A DNA stretch of 32,774 nucleotides from Candidatus Nitrosopumilus sp. (GTDB taxonomy: Archaea; Thermoproteota; Nitrososphaeria; Nitrososphaerales; Nitrosopumilaceae), in contig JACNFR010000078.1 of NCBI GenBank assembly GCA_014384555.1, positions 14,129 through 46,902 on the forward strand, written 5' to 3'. Below the pieces are notes generated by a model. It searched no databases. It worked only from the letters and a program-made list of their open reading frames with translations, and was not told the origin of the DNA. This document shows positions 9,272 through 16,872 of the stretch, piece after piece. Every line of letters starts with the position of its first letter. Position 1 is the first letter of the stretch. The translations under genes and the position numbers were made by a program.

Positions 9272-9346
9272 TGGTAAAACTAATTTCTTAACCGTAATAC
9301 AATACACATTGTAATAAATGTTAAAAATAGAAAATGATTTTTTAAT

Positions 9347-9538
9347 TTATTTTCTAATTGATTCTAAAGAATGTCCACGGTTTTGGATCATTTGTGTAAC
9401 TGCTTCTATAGTATAATCAATTCCGTGTTCTTCTTCAAAATGATTTCTTAATTTTTCAATAGTAGCGACAGTTTTTTCTCCATCAAGAATGTATTCACAT
9501 TCAAAACCATAATCATCACATCTCAATTTTAATGTCAT
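9347..9538 (-). CDS. DUF1059-like small protein
   Basis: A 63-residue protein matching the small DUF1059 pattern: LKLRCDDYGFECEYILDGE, two short strands with a cysteine pair, followed by VATIEKLRNHFEEEHGIDY, a helix with a His-x-x-x-x-x-His motif. The two cysteines and histidines could bind a metal, but the family has no established biochemical role. It is monocistronic, with 126 bp to the divergent crcB gene and 173 bp to the TFB gene downstream. Confidence 0.75.
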   Translation of the reverse strand: MTLKLRCDDYGFECEYILDGEKTVATIEKLRNHFEEEHGIDYTIEAVTQMIQNRGHSLESIRK

Positions 9539-9670
9539 TCAGTTTGGAAAAAATATTGAACCTATAAAAACCATGAACATATTTTCACATTCAAAACAAA
9601 ATTAGGCACAAATTTACTCAAAATTTCATCCAAACAGCACTAATAATGTCATCTTGTTTCTATTGTGTAT

Positions 9671-10051
9671 ATGAAAGGCCTAGAGTTTGTTTTTCTTGCA
9701 GTGGGTTCAGTACTTGGGGCATATCTAAGATTCAAAGTCATTGAATCTCCATTACTTTTCAATACAATTCCTGTTAATGTTCTAGTAGTCAATGTACTTG
9801 GTGCATTTATCCTTGGTGCCTTTATTGTAATGTCTCAGCAATGGAATCTTGATGGAAAATATTCTCTATTTGCTGCCATAGGATTTTGTGGTTCACTTAC
9901 TACGATGTCTGGACTAGCACTAGAATCCAATACTTTTCTTGAGCATAGTCATTATGGAGCATTTGCAATCAATTTACTAGCCAATGTGGGATTGTCAATT
10001 GCAGCTTTAATTGGTGGAAAGTCATTAATGAGTGCAATTATTAATAATTAA
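9671..10051 (+). CDS. crcB: Fluoride ion channel CrcB/FluC
   Basis: A 127-residue, four-helix membrane protein that forms dual-topology dimers exporting fluoride. Family blocks are present in order: GSVLGAYLRF near the N-terminus, NVLVVNVLGAFILG in helix 2 with the pore-lining asparagine, and GFCGSLTTMSGLALE in helix 3 containing the G-x-x-T-T-x-S fluoride/sodium site. The ATG at 9671 is chosen; a GTG two codons upstream (9665) is possible. There is no fluoride riboswitch upstream. Only one crcB copy is here, so it probably works as a homodimer. A small gene follows 6 bp later. Confidence 0.9.
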   Translation: MKGLEFVFLAVGSVLGAYLRFKVIESPLLFNTIPVNVLVVNVLGAFILGAFIVMSQQWNLDGKYSLFAAIGFCGSLTTMSGLALESNTFLEHSHYGAFAINLLANVGLSIAALIGGKSLMSAIINN

Positions 10052-10057
10052 TTAGAA

Positions 10058-10288
10058 ATGGTCTATTCATATCAGGTTGTAAAGTTTCAAACGATTTCTT
10101 TTGTACAAGGAAATCATTGGTCTCAATCAGTAGGTGATAAAGGAATTCTTTACAAGGCACTTAAAGATCCATATTCAAAACTAATCGTTCAATCTTCTAA
10201 TGGTTCAAAAAAATTATACCATGTACCAAAAGACAGAACAGTTGTTGTAACAAATCATACTATACATTTTCTAGGTGAATTAGCTTAG
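10058..10288 (+). CDS. Small hypothetical protein downstream of crcB
   Basis: A 76-residue soluble, beta-rich protein (FQTISFVQGNHW, SKLIVQSSNG, DRTVVVTNHTIHFLG) without cysteines or membrane segments. It starts 6 bp after the crcB stop, so it is probably translated from the same message, but no residue pattern indicates a role in fluoride resistance. Its stop lies 1 bp from the convergent gene at 10290. Not recognised. Confidence 0.65.
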   Translation: MVYSYQVVKFQTISFVQGNHWSQSVGDKGILYKALKDPYSKLIVQSSNGSKKLYHVPKDRTVVVTNHTIHFLGELA

Positions 10289-10289
10289 A

Positions 10290-10562
10290 TTATTTAAAAA
10301 ATTGATCAACTTGGTCTCTATACTTTAAAGCAATTTTTCCAAAATCTGCAAAATCAACAGCAGTTGGATATTTCATTTTCATAGCAAACTGATTGACAAA
10401 TACAGATAATGCACTTCCAATTATCAAATTATACACTCCATCTGCAACATTATTTGAATAAGGAAATGCGACTCTGATAAATGGCAAATATGTTTCAGTC
10501 TGAGAAATCATTAATTTGATATGTTTCTCAACAAATTCTTCCACGTCTGCAGGAATTGCCAT
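10290..10562 (-). CDS. Small hypothetical protein
   Basis: A 90-residue protein predicted to be mainly helical. The N-terminal half is amphipathic (VEEFVEKHIKLMISQTETYL) and the middle is moderately hydrophobic (NLIIGSALSVFVNQFAM), possibly a membrane-associated helix. There is no signal peptide and no cysteine. Convergent with the gene at 10058 and separated by about 60 bp from the zinc-ribbon gene on the same strand. No family recognised. Confidence 0.65.
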   Translation of the reverse strand: MAIPADVEEFVEKHIKLMISQTETYLPFIRVAFPYSNNVADGVYNLIIGSALSVFVNQFAMKMKYPTAVDFADFGKIALKYRDQVDQFFK

Positions 10563-10618
10563 ACTAATTCTTGTATTGATTTCTTATAAGTAGAACTTTA
10601 ATTCTTAGGCATGAATTT

Positions 10619-10828
10619 TTATCTAACAATTTGAGCCATGTACTTTTCTTTACCTTTTCTACTTCTTGGCAGACATCTCAATTGCCTGTTGCAACAAGGA
10701 CAAATAATTCCCTCAAATTCTACAAATACTTCACAATAATTACATCTTTTTTGCCCAGCTGCATACCTGCCAATTTCTGATGGTTTTAGTGCCTTGTATT
10801 CCTTGCATTTCCCTATACAATAAGTCAT
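10619..10828 (-). CDS. Short zinc-ribbon protein
   Basis: A 69-residue basic protein beginning MTYCIGKCKEYKALKPSE, then GRYAAGQKRCNYCEVF and a third cysteine cluster IICPCCNRQLR, ending in a lysine/arginine-rich tail. The cysteine pairs C-x3-C, C-x2-C and C-P-C-C suggest one or two zinc sites. Short proteins with this layout recur in many copies in thaumarchaeal genomes, but their role is not established. I chose the internal ATG at 10828: the longer frame reaching 10876 would add a hydrophobic sequence (FYLWIILFYF) not typical of the family. Confidence 0.72.
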   Translation of the reverse strand: MTYCIGKCKEYKALKPSEIGRYAAGQKRCNYCEVFVEFEGIICPCCNRQLRCLPRSRKGKEKYMAQIVR

Positions 10829-10938
10829 GAAATAGAATAAAATTATCCAAAGATAAAACGTTTGATTGCACTGCACTCACTTTTTCAAATTCTTTTAAAA
10901 TGAAATTAAATTTATAGAACTAATTCCACTTTTTATTA

Positions 10939-11238
10939 TTGATAGAATTAGACAAAAAGGTATTTGGAAATATTACAACCAAAGAAATAATTGGTGCAGA
11001 TCCGCCCGCAATACCTGATACCCGAGATATTCTTGAAAAAGAACTTTCAACACTTTTAGCAGAATTGTCATCACAACCAAAAATAAATCTCGAAAAAATT
11101 TTAGATGAACAAAAAATTGCTGAAACTCACATCAATACCAGACCAGGTGCAATGGCTTTGGCTCAAGACAAAATTCAGTTGTTCAATGTATATAGTGAAA
11201 AATATGTCCAATCAATTAAAGAAAAACTAGAATCATAA
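10939..11238 (+). CDS. Conserved hypothetical protein, 99 aa
   Basis: A soluble protein of 99 residues starting at a TTG (10939). It has a short N-terminal strand region (KKVFGNITTKEIIGADPPAIPDTRD) and two amphipathic helices, the second ending KYVQSIKEKLES. No cysteines or recognisable catalytic motif. The start sits in AT-rich sequence shared with the divergent zinc-ribbon gene 110 bp away. It precedes the second TFB gene by 89 bp but that gene has its own TATA-like element, so a shared transcript is uncertain. Function unknown. Confidence 0.7.
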   Translation: MIELDKKVFGNITTKEIIGADPPAIPDTRDILEKELSTLLAELSSQPKINLEKILDEQKIAETHINTRPGAMALAQDKIQLFNVYSEKYVQSIKEKLES

Positions 11239-11327
11239 TTCATTTAATCTGTAATTTTTATGCTTAATTTTCAAGAAAAAGATGTTGATTAATAAATACC
11301 ACCCAAGACAAAATTCCAGAATCGTTC

Positions 11328-12233
11328 ATGGTAAGTAAAACAAAAGAACTGTGTCCAAGATGTGCTCAGGGAAAACTAGTTACTGATAATGAATCAGGAG
11401 AAATGTTCTGCTCTAAATGTGGATTTGTAATATCTGAAAAACTACAAGAAGCTGGTCCTGAATGGAGATCTTTTACCCAGGATGAGGGTGGCAATAAAGC
11501 AAGAGCTGGTGCACCAACATCATTAACAATGCATGATATGGGTCTTGCAACGATTATCAATCCTATCAACAAAGATGCATCTGGTAAACCACTTTCAGCA
11601 TCAATGAAGAGTACCATTGAGAGACTACGAACTTGGGATAGTAGAAGTCAAGTTCATGAACCAGTTGATAGAAATTTCAGGCAAGCATTTAGTGAATTAA
11701 ACAGATTAAAAGACAAACTTGCAATTTCTGATTCCGTAATTGAAAAAGCAGCATACATTTACAGAAAAGCACTAGAGAAAGGCCTGGTGAGAGGGCGTTC
11801 TATCTCAGCATTAATGGCTGCAGCACTGTATGCAGCATGTCGTGACACTTCAACTCCGAGAAATCTAAAAGATGTTGAAATAGCAGCAAACATCAAAAGA
11901 AAAGACATTGCAAGATGTTATCGATTATTGGTAAAAGAATTAGATTTGAAAATGCCAGTCACGGATTCTATACAATGTGTTGCAAGAATTGCAAGTCGAA
12001 TTGGAATTGCAGAGAAAACAAAACGATATGCTAGCAAAGTATTGAAGATGGCTCAAGAAAATGAAGTATCTGCAGGAAAAGATCCAATGGGATTGGCAGC
12101 TGCCGCACTATACCTATCTTGTGTGAAGAATGGTGAAGATAAAACTCAGCGTGATATTGCAGAGGCTGCAAATGTTACTGAAGTAACTATAAGAAATAGG
12201 TACAAAGGTCTCAAAGAATCATTGGAATTATAA
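11328..12233 (+). CDS. tfb: Transcription initiation factor TFB, canonical type
   Basis: A 301-residue TFIIB homologue. The zinc ribbon is standard (C9-x2-C12 and C28-x2-C31) and binds the polymerase dock domain. The following GPEWRSFTQDEGGNKARAG is the normal B-reader/linker region, in contrast to the paralogue at 8253-9173. Two cyclin folds (about 105-195, 200-300) carry RGRSISALMAAALYAACRD and DPMGLAAAALYLSC, and VTEVTIRNRYKGL is the BRE-contact helix. A TATA-like AATAAATA at about 11290 lies the right distance upstream of a short leader. This is probably a general-purpose TFB. Confidence 0.95.
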   Translation: MVSKTKELCPRCAQGKLVTDNESGEMFCSKCGFVISEKLQEAGPEWRSFTQDEGGNKARAGAPTSLTMHDMGLATIINPINKDASGKPLSASMKSTIERLRTWDSRSQVHEPVDRNFRQAFSELNRLKDKLAISDSVIEKAAYIYRKALEKGLVRGRSISALMAAALYAACRDTSTPRNLKDVEIAANIKRKDIARCYRLLVKELDLKMPVTDSIQCVARIASRIGIAEKTKRYASKVLKMAQENEVSAGKDPMGLAAAALYLSCVKNGEDKTQRDIAEAANVTEVTIRNRYKGLKESLEL

Positions 12234-12257
12234 TCTAATAATCTATTTGATCTAGTT

Positions 12258-13724
12258 CTATTCTTTTTGAGAATCATCTGCAGGTTTTACAAATCCACCT
12301 TCAATATTTTCATCTAAAACGATATCGGATATTGTTTCTATTTCACCTGAACCATCTTGAGAATCATCTGCAGGTTTTACAAATCCTCCTTCAACTGATT
12401 CTGGTGGGGGAATCTTCTTTGATTTTCCTAATCCTATTGTTGTAATAACTACTGATGATAAAATGATAAAGAATACAAGCTGTGGATATGCGTCTGCATT
12501 TGGTAAACCCATGGTTATTGGATATGTTGCAAGCACTGCAGCAGCCAAACCTCTTGGAATCATAGAGTTTGTTACTGCTCTATCTAAACGTGAAAATCTT
12601 TTTGTCAGTGTAATCTTGCCAACAACTAATCTTCCAAAGTATACAGCGATTGTCATCAAAACTCCAAAAATCAAATATTCTATTTGACCAAAACTTGCCA
12701 TCAAACCTACAAACACAAAGAAAAATGATCTTACCAAAAATGTCAATTGATTATGGGTAGGATCATCTAATTCAATTCTAGGTAGTTTAAATCTGAGTAT
12801 TTTTGCAAGATGACTTTTGTTTCCAATCATCAAACCAAATACTAATGCAGTTAATGCTCCGGATTCTCCAAATGAATTTGCCAAGAAGAATAAAACAAAC
12901 AAAACACCTAATGTAAGCATGTAGCCGTGTTGAGCATTTCCAAGCTTTGTTGAAACATACATCCATGGAATACCCACTCCAAATCCGAGAACTAAACCAA
13001 CTACGATTGCTCTTCCAATAGTTTCTTGTAATGTTTGAATATCAAAATGACCTGCTAATACTGCTTCAAATAAAATAAATGCAATAATTGTGGCTAAAAT
13101 ATCAGTTAATGCAGATTCAAAACTTAGCATCGATTTAGTTTCTTCAGAAATTTTTACATTTCTTACTAAACCAAAAACTATCGCAGAGCTACTTCCACCA
13201 ACAATTGATCCTAGAAGAATACTTTCTAACCATAACCACCCTAATGCAAAATGAGCTGCAAGTGTGATCATTACAACTGATAAAATAAAACCAAGAATTG
13301 CCAATGTAAATGAAAAATGAGCAGTTTTTATGACATGTTTGATATCTAGATTTAATCCACCATCAAACATGATTATGATTAATGCAAGTGCTGCAAAATA
13401 TGGCACCACTTGAATAACAGCTTCAGGTTGAATAAGTCCCAACACTGGTCCAATAATTACACCGAGAATCATCAAAAAAGCTACATCTGGAATACCTGTT
13501 TTTTTGAAGAATGCTTCACCAGCTACTCCTAGAAAAATTACCACTCCTGCAGCAAGTAAAATTACATGAGCTTCAGCAATTGGTCCATCATGAATCGATA
13601 ATGTCTCAATAGAATTCTGTAACTCTGTGATTTTATTAAAAATCATACTTGTGTCAAAATTAGAAATTGTATTCCCCGTTTGACCTTTAAATAAATTTAA
13701 AATTGATAAAATTATGAGATTCAT
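12258..13724 (-). CDS. Cation/proton antiporter, CPA family
   Basis: A 488-residue integral membrane exchanger with about 12-13 membrane helices (51-430), probably exchanging Na+ or K+ for H+. Visible family motifs are FDGGLNLD at 120-127, GGSSSAIVFGL at 176-186 and ESALTD at 203-208, the position of the ion-binding E-x-x-x-(N/T)-D of CPA1-type exchangers. About 50 N-terminal residues precede the first clear antiporter helix and may include an extra hydrophobic leader. The cytoplasmic tail contains a duplicated segment GGFVKPADDSQ, at about 442-452 and again at the very end. The gene is convergent with the canonical TFB gene. Confidence 0.88.
   Translation of the reverse strand: MNLIILSILNLFKGQTGNTISNFDTSMIFNKITELQNSIETLSIHDGPIAEAHVILLAAGVVIFLGVAGEAFFKKTGIPDVAFLMILGVIIGPVLGLIQPEAVIQVVPYFAALALIIIMFDGGLNLDIKHVIKTAHFSFTLAILGFILSVVMITLAAHFALGWLWLESILLGSIVGGSSSAIVFGLVRNVKISEETKSMLSFESALTDILATIIAFILFEAVLAGHFDIQTLQETIGRAIVVGLVLGFGVGIPWMYVSTKLGNAQHGYMLTLGVLFVLFFLANSFGESGALTALVFGLMIGNKSHLAKILRFKLPRIELDDPTHNQLTFLVRSFFFVFVGLMASFGQIEYLIFGVLMTIAVYFGRLVVGKITLTKRFSRLDRAVTNSMIPRGLAAAVLATYPITMGLPNADAYPQLVFFIILSSVVITTIGLGKSKKIPPPESVEGGFVKPADDSQDGSGEIETISDIVLDENIEGGFVKPADDSQKE
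12267..12394. repeat. Direct repeat pair in the 3' end of the antiporter gene
   Basis: Two 38-bp copies at 12267-12304 and 12357-12394 differ at one base and are offset by 90 bp, which is 30 codons. Both are read in the same frame and give GGFVKPADDSQ in the protein tail. The high DNA identity, including codon choice, indicates a recent in-frame duplication. Confidence 0.8.
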
Positions 13725-13800
13725 TAATGTCTGAATGTAAATACATCTGGATAAAAGTCAAACTCGATTGATTTAGTATTTTTAGGCTCTTTTTAACTGA

Positions 13801-13831
13801 TTTTTAAATAACATATTCTAGACTAGAATAT
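13801..13831 (+). promoter_or_regulatory. Hemerythrin gene promoter with 19-bp palindrome
   Basis: TTTTTAAATA at 13801-13810 is a TATA box about 25 bp from the ATG at 13833, so the message is probably leaderless. Between them ATATTCTAG-A-CTAGAATAT at 13813-13831 is a perfect palindrome of 9-bp arms. Its position between TATA box and start site is where archaeal repressors usually bind. Confidence 0.65.
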
Positions 13832-13832
13832 T

Positions 13833-14375
13833 ATGAGTGCTACAAACCAATTACGTGAAGATCATGATCAAGTTCGCAGATTAGAAAAATTGGTTGGTAA
13901 ATGTGCTGATGAATTATACAAAGGTACTAAAATTCCATTTTCAGATCTCACAAAAATTACTATAGTAATTTCAGAATTTGTAGATACTATTCATCATTCG
14001 AGAGAAGAAGATTCGTACTTTCCATGTGTTGCAAGCTATGATTCATTGAAAGAAGAAATTCGAAAATTTATGATAGAGCATGAATTTGGAAGAAATATTG
14101 CACGACAAATCTCACATCACCTAAAAAGATGGAAAAATGGAGAAGATGCAAAAGAACCAGTATCAAGATATTTGAGAACATATGGAATATTTCTAAATGA
14201 TCATCTAAACAAAGAAAATAAATTTTTTGATGAGGCTGAAGCAGATGTCTTATCGAAAGAAGAAGAAATTGAAATGTATGAACAGTACAGATCAGTTTTT
14301 GCCATAGTAAAAAAGGTAGATGAAATGATTGCAGAAATTGATTATTTAGAAAATCAACCCTGGGCTAAAAATTAA
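13833..14375 (+). CDS. Hemerythrin-like HHE domain protein
   Basis: A 180-residue four-helix-bundle protein likely to hold a di-iron centre. Candidate ligands are H11 (REDHDQV), H54/H55 and E58-E59 (HHSREED), H83 (IEHEFGR), and H124 with E128 (NDHLNKENKFF), which matches the H-x-x-x-E ligand spacing of hemerythrins. Such proteins bind oxygen or nitric oxide, or store iron. In an ammonia oxidiser that makes NO, a sensing or scavenging role is plausible but inferred. The last 40 residues extend beyond the domain as a helix. A perfect palindrome overlaps the promoter, suggesting specific repression. Confidence 0.88.
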   Translation: MSATNQLREDHDQVRRLEKLVGKCADELYKGTKIPFSDLTKITIVISEFVDTIHHSREEDSYFPCVASYDSLKEEIRKFMIEHEFGRNIARQISHHLKRWKNGEDAKEPVSRYLRTYGIFLNDHLNKENKFFDEAEADVLSKEEEIEMYEQYRSVFAIVKKVDEMIAEIDYLENQPWAKN

Positions 14376-14412
14376 CGTAAACTCTTTATGGGTTATTCAG
14401 ATATTTTTGTTC

Positions 14413-14928
14413 ATGAAACCTTTCATTCTTTGGATGACTGGTCTTCCTTGTTCAGGAAAGACTACCATCGTAAAAGATTTGCAAAAAGATATTCCAAATT
14501 TGGCAATGCTTGATGGTGATGAACTAAGAGAATGGTTCTCTCCAAAAGACTTTTCAAAAGCTGGACGTGATGAGCATAACAAAAAAGTTGCTCATTTGGC
14601 AAAGCTTTTGCTAAAACATGGTGTTCCAAGTGCAGTATCTCTTGTATCACCATATCTTGAGAACAGAGAAAGTGCCAGAGCAATTATTGATGCAGGTGAT
14701 CAGTTTGCAGAATGTTATGTAAAATGTTCACTTGAAAAATGTGAAGAAAGAGATGTCAAAGGCATGTATGCCAAGGCAAGAAAAGGAGAAATTAAAGGAT
14801 TTACAGGAATTGATGATCCTTACGAGGCTCCGGAAAAAGCAGATTTGGTAATAGATACCGAACATGATTCACTTTCAGATAGTGCAAACAAAGTAAAGGA
14901 CTTCCTTAAAGGAAGAAACCTACTCTAA
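14413..14928 (+). CDS. cysC: Adenylylsulfate (APS) kinase
   Basis: A 171-residue P-loop kinase that phosphorylates APS at the 3' position to give PAPS. Walker A is GLPCSGKT at 10-17, and MLDGDELREWF is the D-G-D motif of the family. RESARAIID and FTGIDDPYEAP, the loop contacting APS, are both conserved. Length is near the 170-200 residue norm. The ATG at 14413 is chosen; TTG at 14407 would add two residues. Its 3' end overlaps the convergent cysQ gene by 9 bp; cysQ encodes the enzyme that removes PAP, the by-product of PAPS use, so the pairing is functionally meaningful. Confidence 0.94.
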   Translation: MKPFILWMTGLPCSGKTTIVKDLQKDIPNLAMLDGDELREWFSPKDFSKAGRDEHNKKVAHLAKLLLKHGVPSAVSLVSPYLENRESARAIIDAGDQFAECYVKCSLEKCEERDVKGMYAKARKGEIKGFTGIDDPYEAPEKADLVIDTEHDSLSDSANKVKDFLKGRNLL

Positions 14929-15735
14929 TTTTTTAAATTCTTCAACTATTTTATTATGAACTAGTCCGTTTGTTACTAGAATTCCATTTTGATGATACAC
15001 ATCTTCATTATTGTATGTAAGATCATTTCCTGACATGTCTGTCATTTTGCCACCAGCTTCTAAAATTATACAGTAAGATGCTGCGGAATCCCACTCTTTC
15101 ATTTTGTTTGTAGTTGTAATGTATGCTTCAGCTTCACCTGAACTAATCTTTCCAACTTTTAATGAACTACCAATACTTGTAAAATCTTCAATGCCTAGTT
15201 TTTTAATAAATAATTTTTCTCTATCTGATAAATGATGTCTCGATCCAACAGTTCTACATTTTGGAATCTCTGAAACTTTGGTTACTGATATTTTACTCCA
15301 TTCTTCATTTGAAAATCTAAATGCACCACTTCCTTTTTGTGCAACGAACAATGTTTTTTCTGTAGGCCATCCAATCACACCAAGAATTGGTTTTTTGTTT
15401 TTAATTAAAGAAATCATTACTGTAAATTCACCTGTTTTATCAATGAAATCTGAAGTTCCATCAAGAGGATCTACAATCCAAATAGTTTCTTTTGATAATC
15501 TACTTAGATCATCTTTGTCTTCTTCAGATAAAATCTGATGTTCTGTTTGTGAAAGAATCTTTTTGATAATTTCATTACTCTTCAGATCAGCATCTGTGAT
15601 CGGTGAATCGTCATTTTTTGTAGATGTCTCATAATCTCCTTGATAAATCTCTAAAATTGCTCTTCCGGCTTCATTTGCAGCCTTGATGGCAATGTCTAAT
15701 TCAGGAATTTTATCAGAAATTGGAATGTCTTTCAA
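14920..15735 (-). CDS. cysQ: 3'(2'),5'-bisphosphate nucleotidase CysQ
   Basis: A 271-residue lithium-sensitive-type phosphatase that converts PAP to AMP, relieving inhibition of PAPS-using enzymes. Metal ligands are visible: SPITDAD (44-50), E71-E72 in ILSEEDK, D89 and D92 in WIVDPLDGTSDF, and D216 in MKEWDSAA. The order matches the CysQ/inositol monophosphatase superfamily; CysQ is preferred over IMPase because cysC is its immediate neighbour, tail to tail with a 9-bp overlap of stops. A small membrane-protein gene lies 10 bp upstream on the same strand. Confidence 0.88.
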   Translation of the reverse strand: MKDIPISDKIPELDIAIKAANEAGRAILEIYQGDYETSTKNDDSPITDADLKSNEIIKKILSQTEHQILSEEDKDDLSRLSKETIWIVDPLDGTSDFIDKTGEFTVMISLIKNKKPILGVIGWPTEKTLFVAQKGSGAFRFSNEEWSKISVTKVSEIPKCRTVGSRHHLSDREKLFIKKLGIEDFTSIGSSLKVGKISSGEAEAYITTTNKMKEWDSAASYCIILEAGGKMTDMSGNDLTYNNEDVYHQNGILVTNGLVHNKIVEEFKKLE

Positions 15736-15745
15736 TAGAATTAAC

Positions 15746-15952
15746 CTAAGTTGTGAGTTCTGGCTTTAATGTCCAAACAACTCCTAGAACAATAAATGGA
15801 ATTGACAATACTCCTATGATGGCAATAATGGTATTGAACTGTGCTGTTGATACATCTGGATTGTTAACTATCCATGGCAAAGGTAATGAGATTATTATCC
15901 AAATAATTCCTAAAAGAACAATTAATTTTGCTTTAGCTTTTCTATCTTTCAT
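15746..15952 (-). CDS. Small two-helix membrane protein
   Basis: A 68-residue protein starting with a basic segment (MKDRKAKAK) and two transmembrane helices (LIVLLGIIWIIISLPLPWIV and TIIAIIGVLSIPFIVLGVVW) separated by a short loop. The positive N-terminus predicts cytoplasmic ends. It sits 10 bp upstream of cysQ on the same strand and may share its transcript. No family recognised. Confidence 0.7.
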   Translation of the reverse strand: MKDRKAKAKLIVLLGIIWIIISLPLPWIVNNPDVSTAQFNTIIAIIGVLSIPFIVLGVVWTLKPELTT

Positions 15953-15992
15953 TATTTTTTGACCTCTGGAGTTGTATTAAATCCATGTGAAT

Positions 15993-16736
15993 TCATTTAA
16001 TTGATTCTCCTCCATCTACTGTAAGAATTGCTCCTGTAGTCCAAGATGCATCATCTGAGGCAAAATATAACACTGCTTTTCCTACTTCATCTGGTTGTCC
16101 AATTCGACCAATTGGGTGCTCATTATCCATGAATTCCTTGTCTTTTTCAGTTTTCAAAAATGGTTTTGTCATATCAGTATCAACAACTCCTGGACAAATA
16201 CAATTGACTCTAATTCTGTCTTTAGAATATTCAAGTGCCCAACATTTTGTCAATAGAATCAAAGCAGCTTTTGATGCAGAATATGCATCGGCATTAAATC
16301 CCTGAAATGCCTTGATTCCTGCATCTGATGAAATGTTAATTATTGAACCCGATGTTTTTTGCAAATGAGGAATTGCTTCTTTGGTAAATCTATACTGTCC
16401 TGTGAGATTTACATCCAACACTTCATTCCATTTATCCTCATCAATCTCATGTAATTTTTTTATCTCTGGAAATATTCCTGCATTATTTACAAGAATATCT
16501 AATTTACCAAATTTTTCAATAATTTTGTTTACGACATTTTTTACATCATTTGTTTTTCTAATATCAGCTGCAATACCTATAGCATTGGGAATTTCTAACA
16601 CTGCTTTTTCTAATCTTTCTGTATTTTTTGCAGTGATTGCAACTATTGCTCCTTCTTCTGATAAAATTTTTGCAGTAGCAAGTCCTATGCCCCGACTTCC
16701 ACCAGTTACTAATGCAATTTTACCTGATAATTTCAA
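15993..16736 (-). CDS. Short-chain dehydrogenase/reductase, FabG-like
   Basis: A 247-residue classical SDR oxidoreductase using NAD(P)H. The cofactor motif TGGSRGIG is at 11-18, NNAG at 84-87, and the catalytic residues are S136/S137 (INISSDAG), Y152 and K156 in YSASK. The tail WTTGAILTVDGG is typical of FabG-like enzymes, and PGVVDTDM follows the catalytic region. The substrate cannot be deduced; a 3-oxoacyl reductase or a sugar/alcohol dehydrogenase is possible. It begins at the ATG at 16736 and diverges from the structured RNA candidate starting near 16873. Confidence 0.92.
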   Translation of the reverse strand: MKLSGKIALVTGGSRGIGLATAKILSEEGAIVAITAKNTERLEKAVLEIPNAIGIAADIRKTNDVKNVVNKIIEKFGKLDILVNNAGIFPEIKKLHEIDEDKWNEVLDVNLTGQYRFTKEAIPHLQKTSGSIINISSDAGIKAFQGFNADAYSASKAALILLTKCWALEYSKDRIRVNCICPGVVDTDMTKPFLKTEKDKEFMDNEHPIGRIGQPDEVGKAVLYFASDDASWTTGAILTVDGGESIK

Positions 16737-16841
16737 TAATGTATTTGACTAAAATTCGTAATTTATAGATCCATTAACCTGTAAATAGGTATGAGAAATT
16801 ACATAAAAAACAATAATTTTATACAAAATTTCATATTAAAT

Positions 16842-16849
16842 TTTAAATA
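16842..16849 (+). promoter_or_regulatory. TATA box of the RNA candidate
   Basis: TTTAAATA matches the archaeal TATA consensus and is preceded by purine-rich AT sequence. The expected start point, about 25 bp downstream, is near 16871-16874, exactly where the GC-rich, hairpin-bearing sequence begins. No coding start codon lies at this distance. Confidence 0.6.
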
Positions 16850-16872
16850 CTTAAAGTTACTATAGTAATTAA

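Noticed and set aside
9539-9670. Possible fluoride riboswitch before crcB
   Set aside because: The region is AT-rich and lacks the conserved pseudoknot and GC-rich loop segments of the crcB motif.
12267-12394. CRISPR-like repeat
   Set aside because: Only two copies, both inside a coding frame and offset by a whole number of codons.
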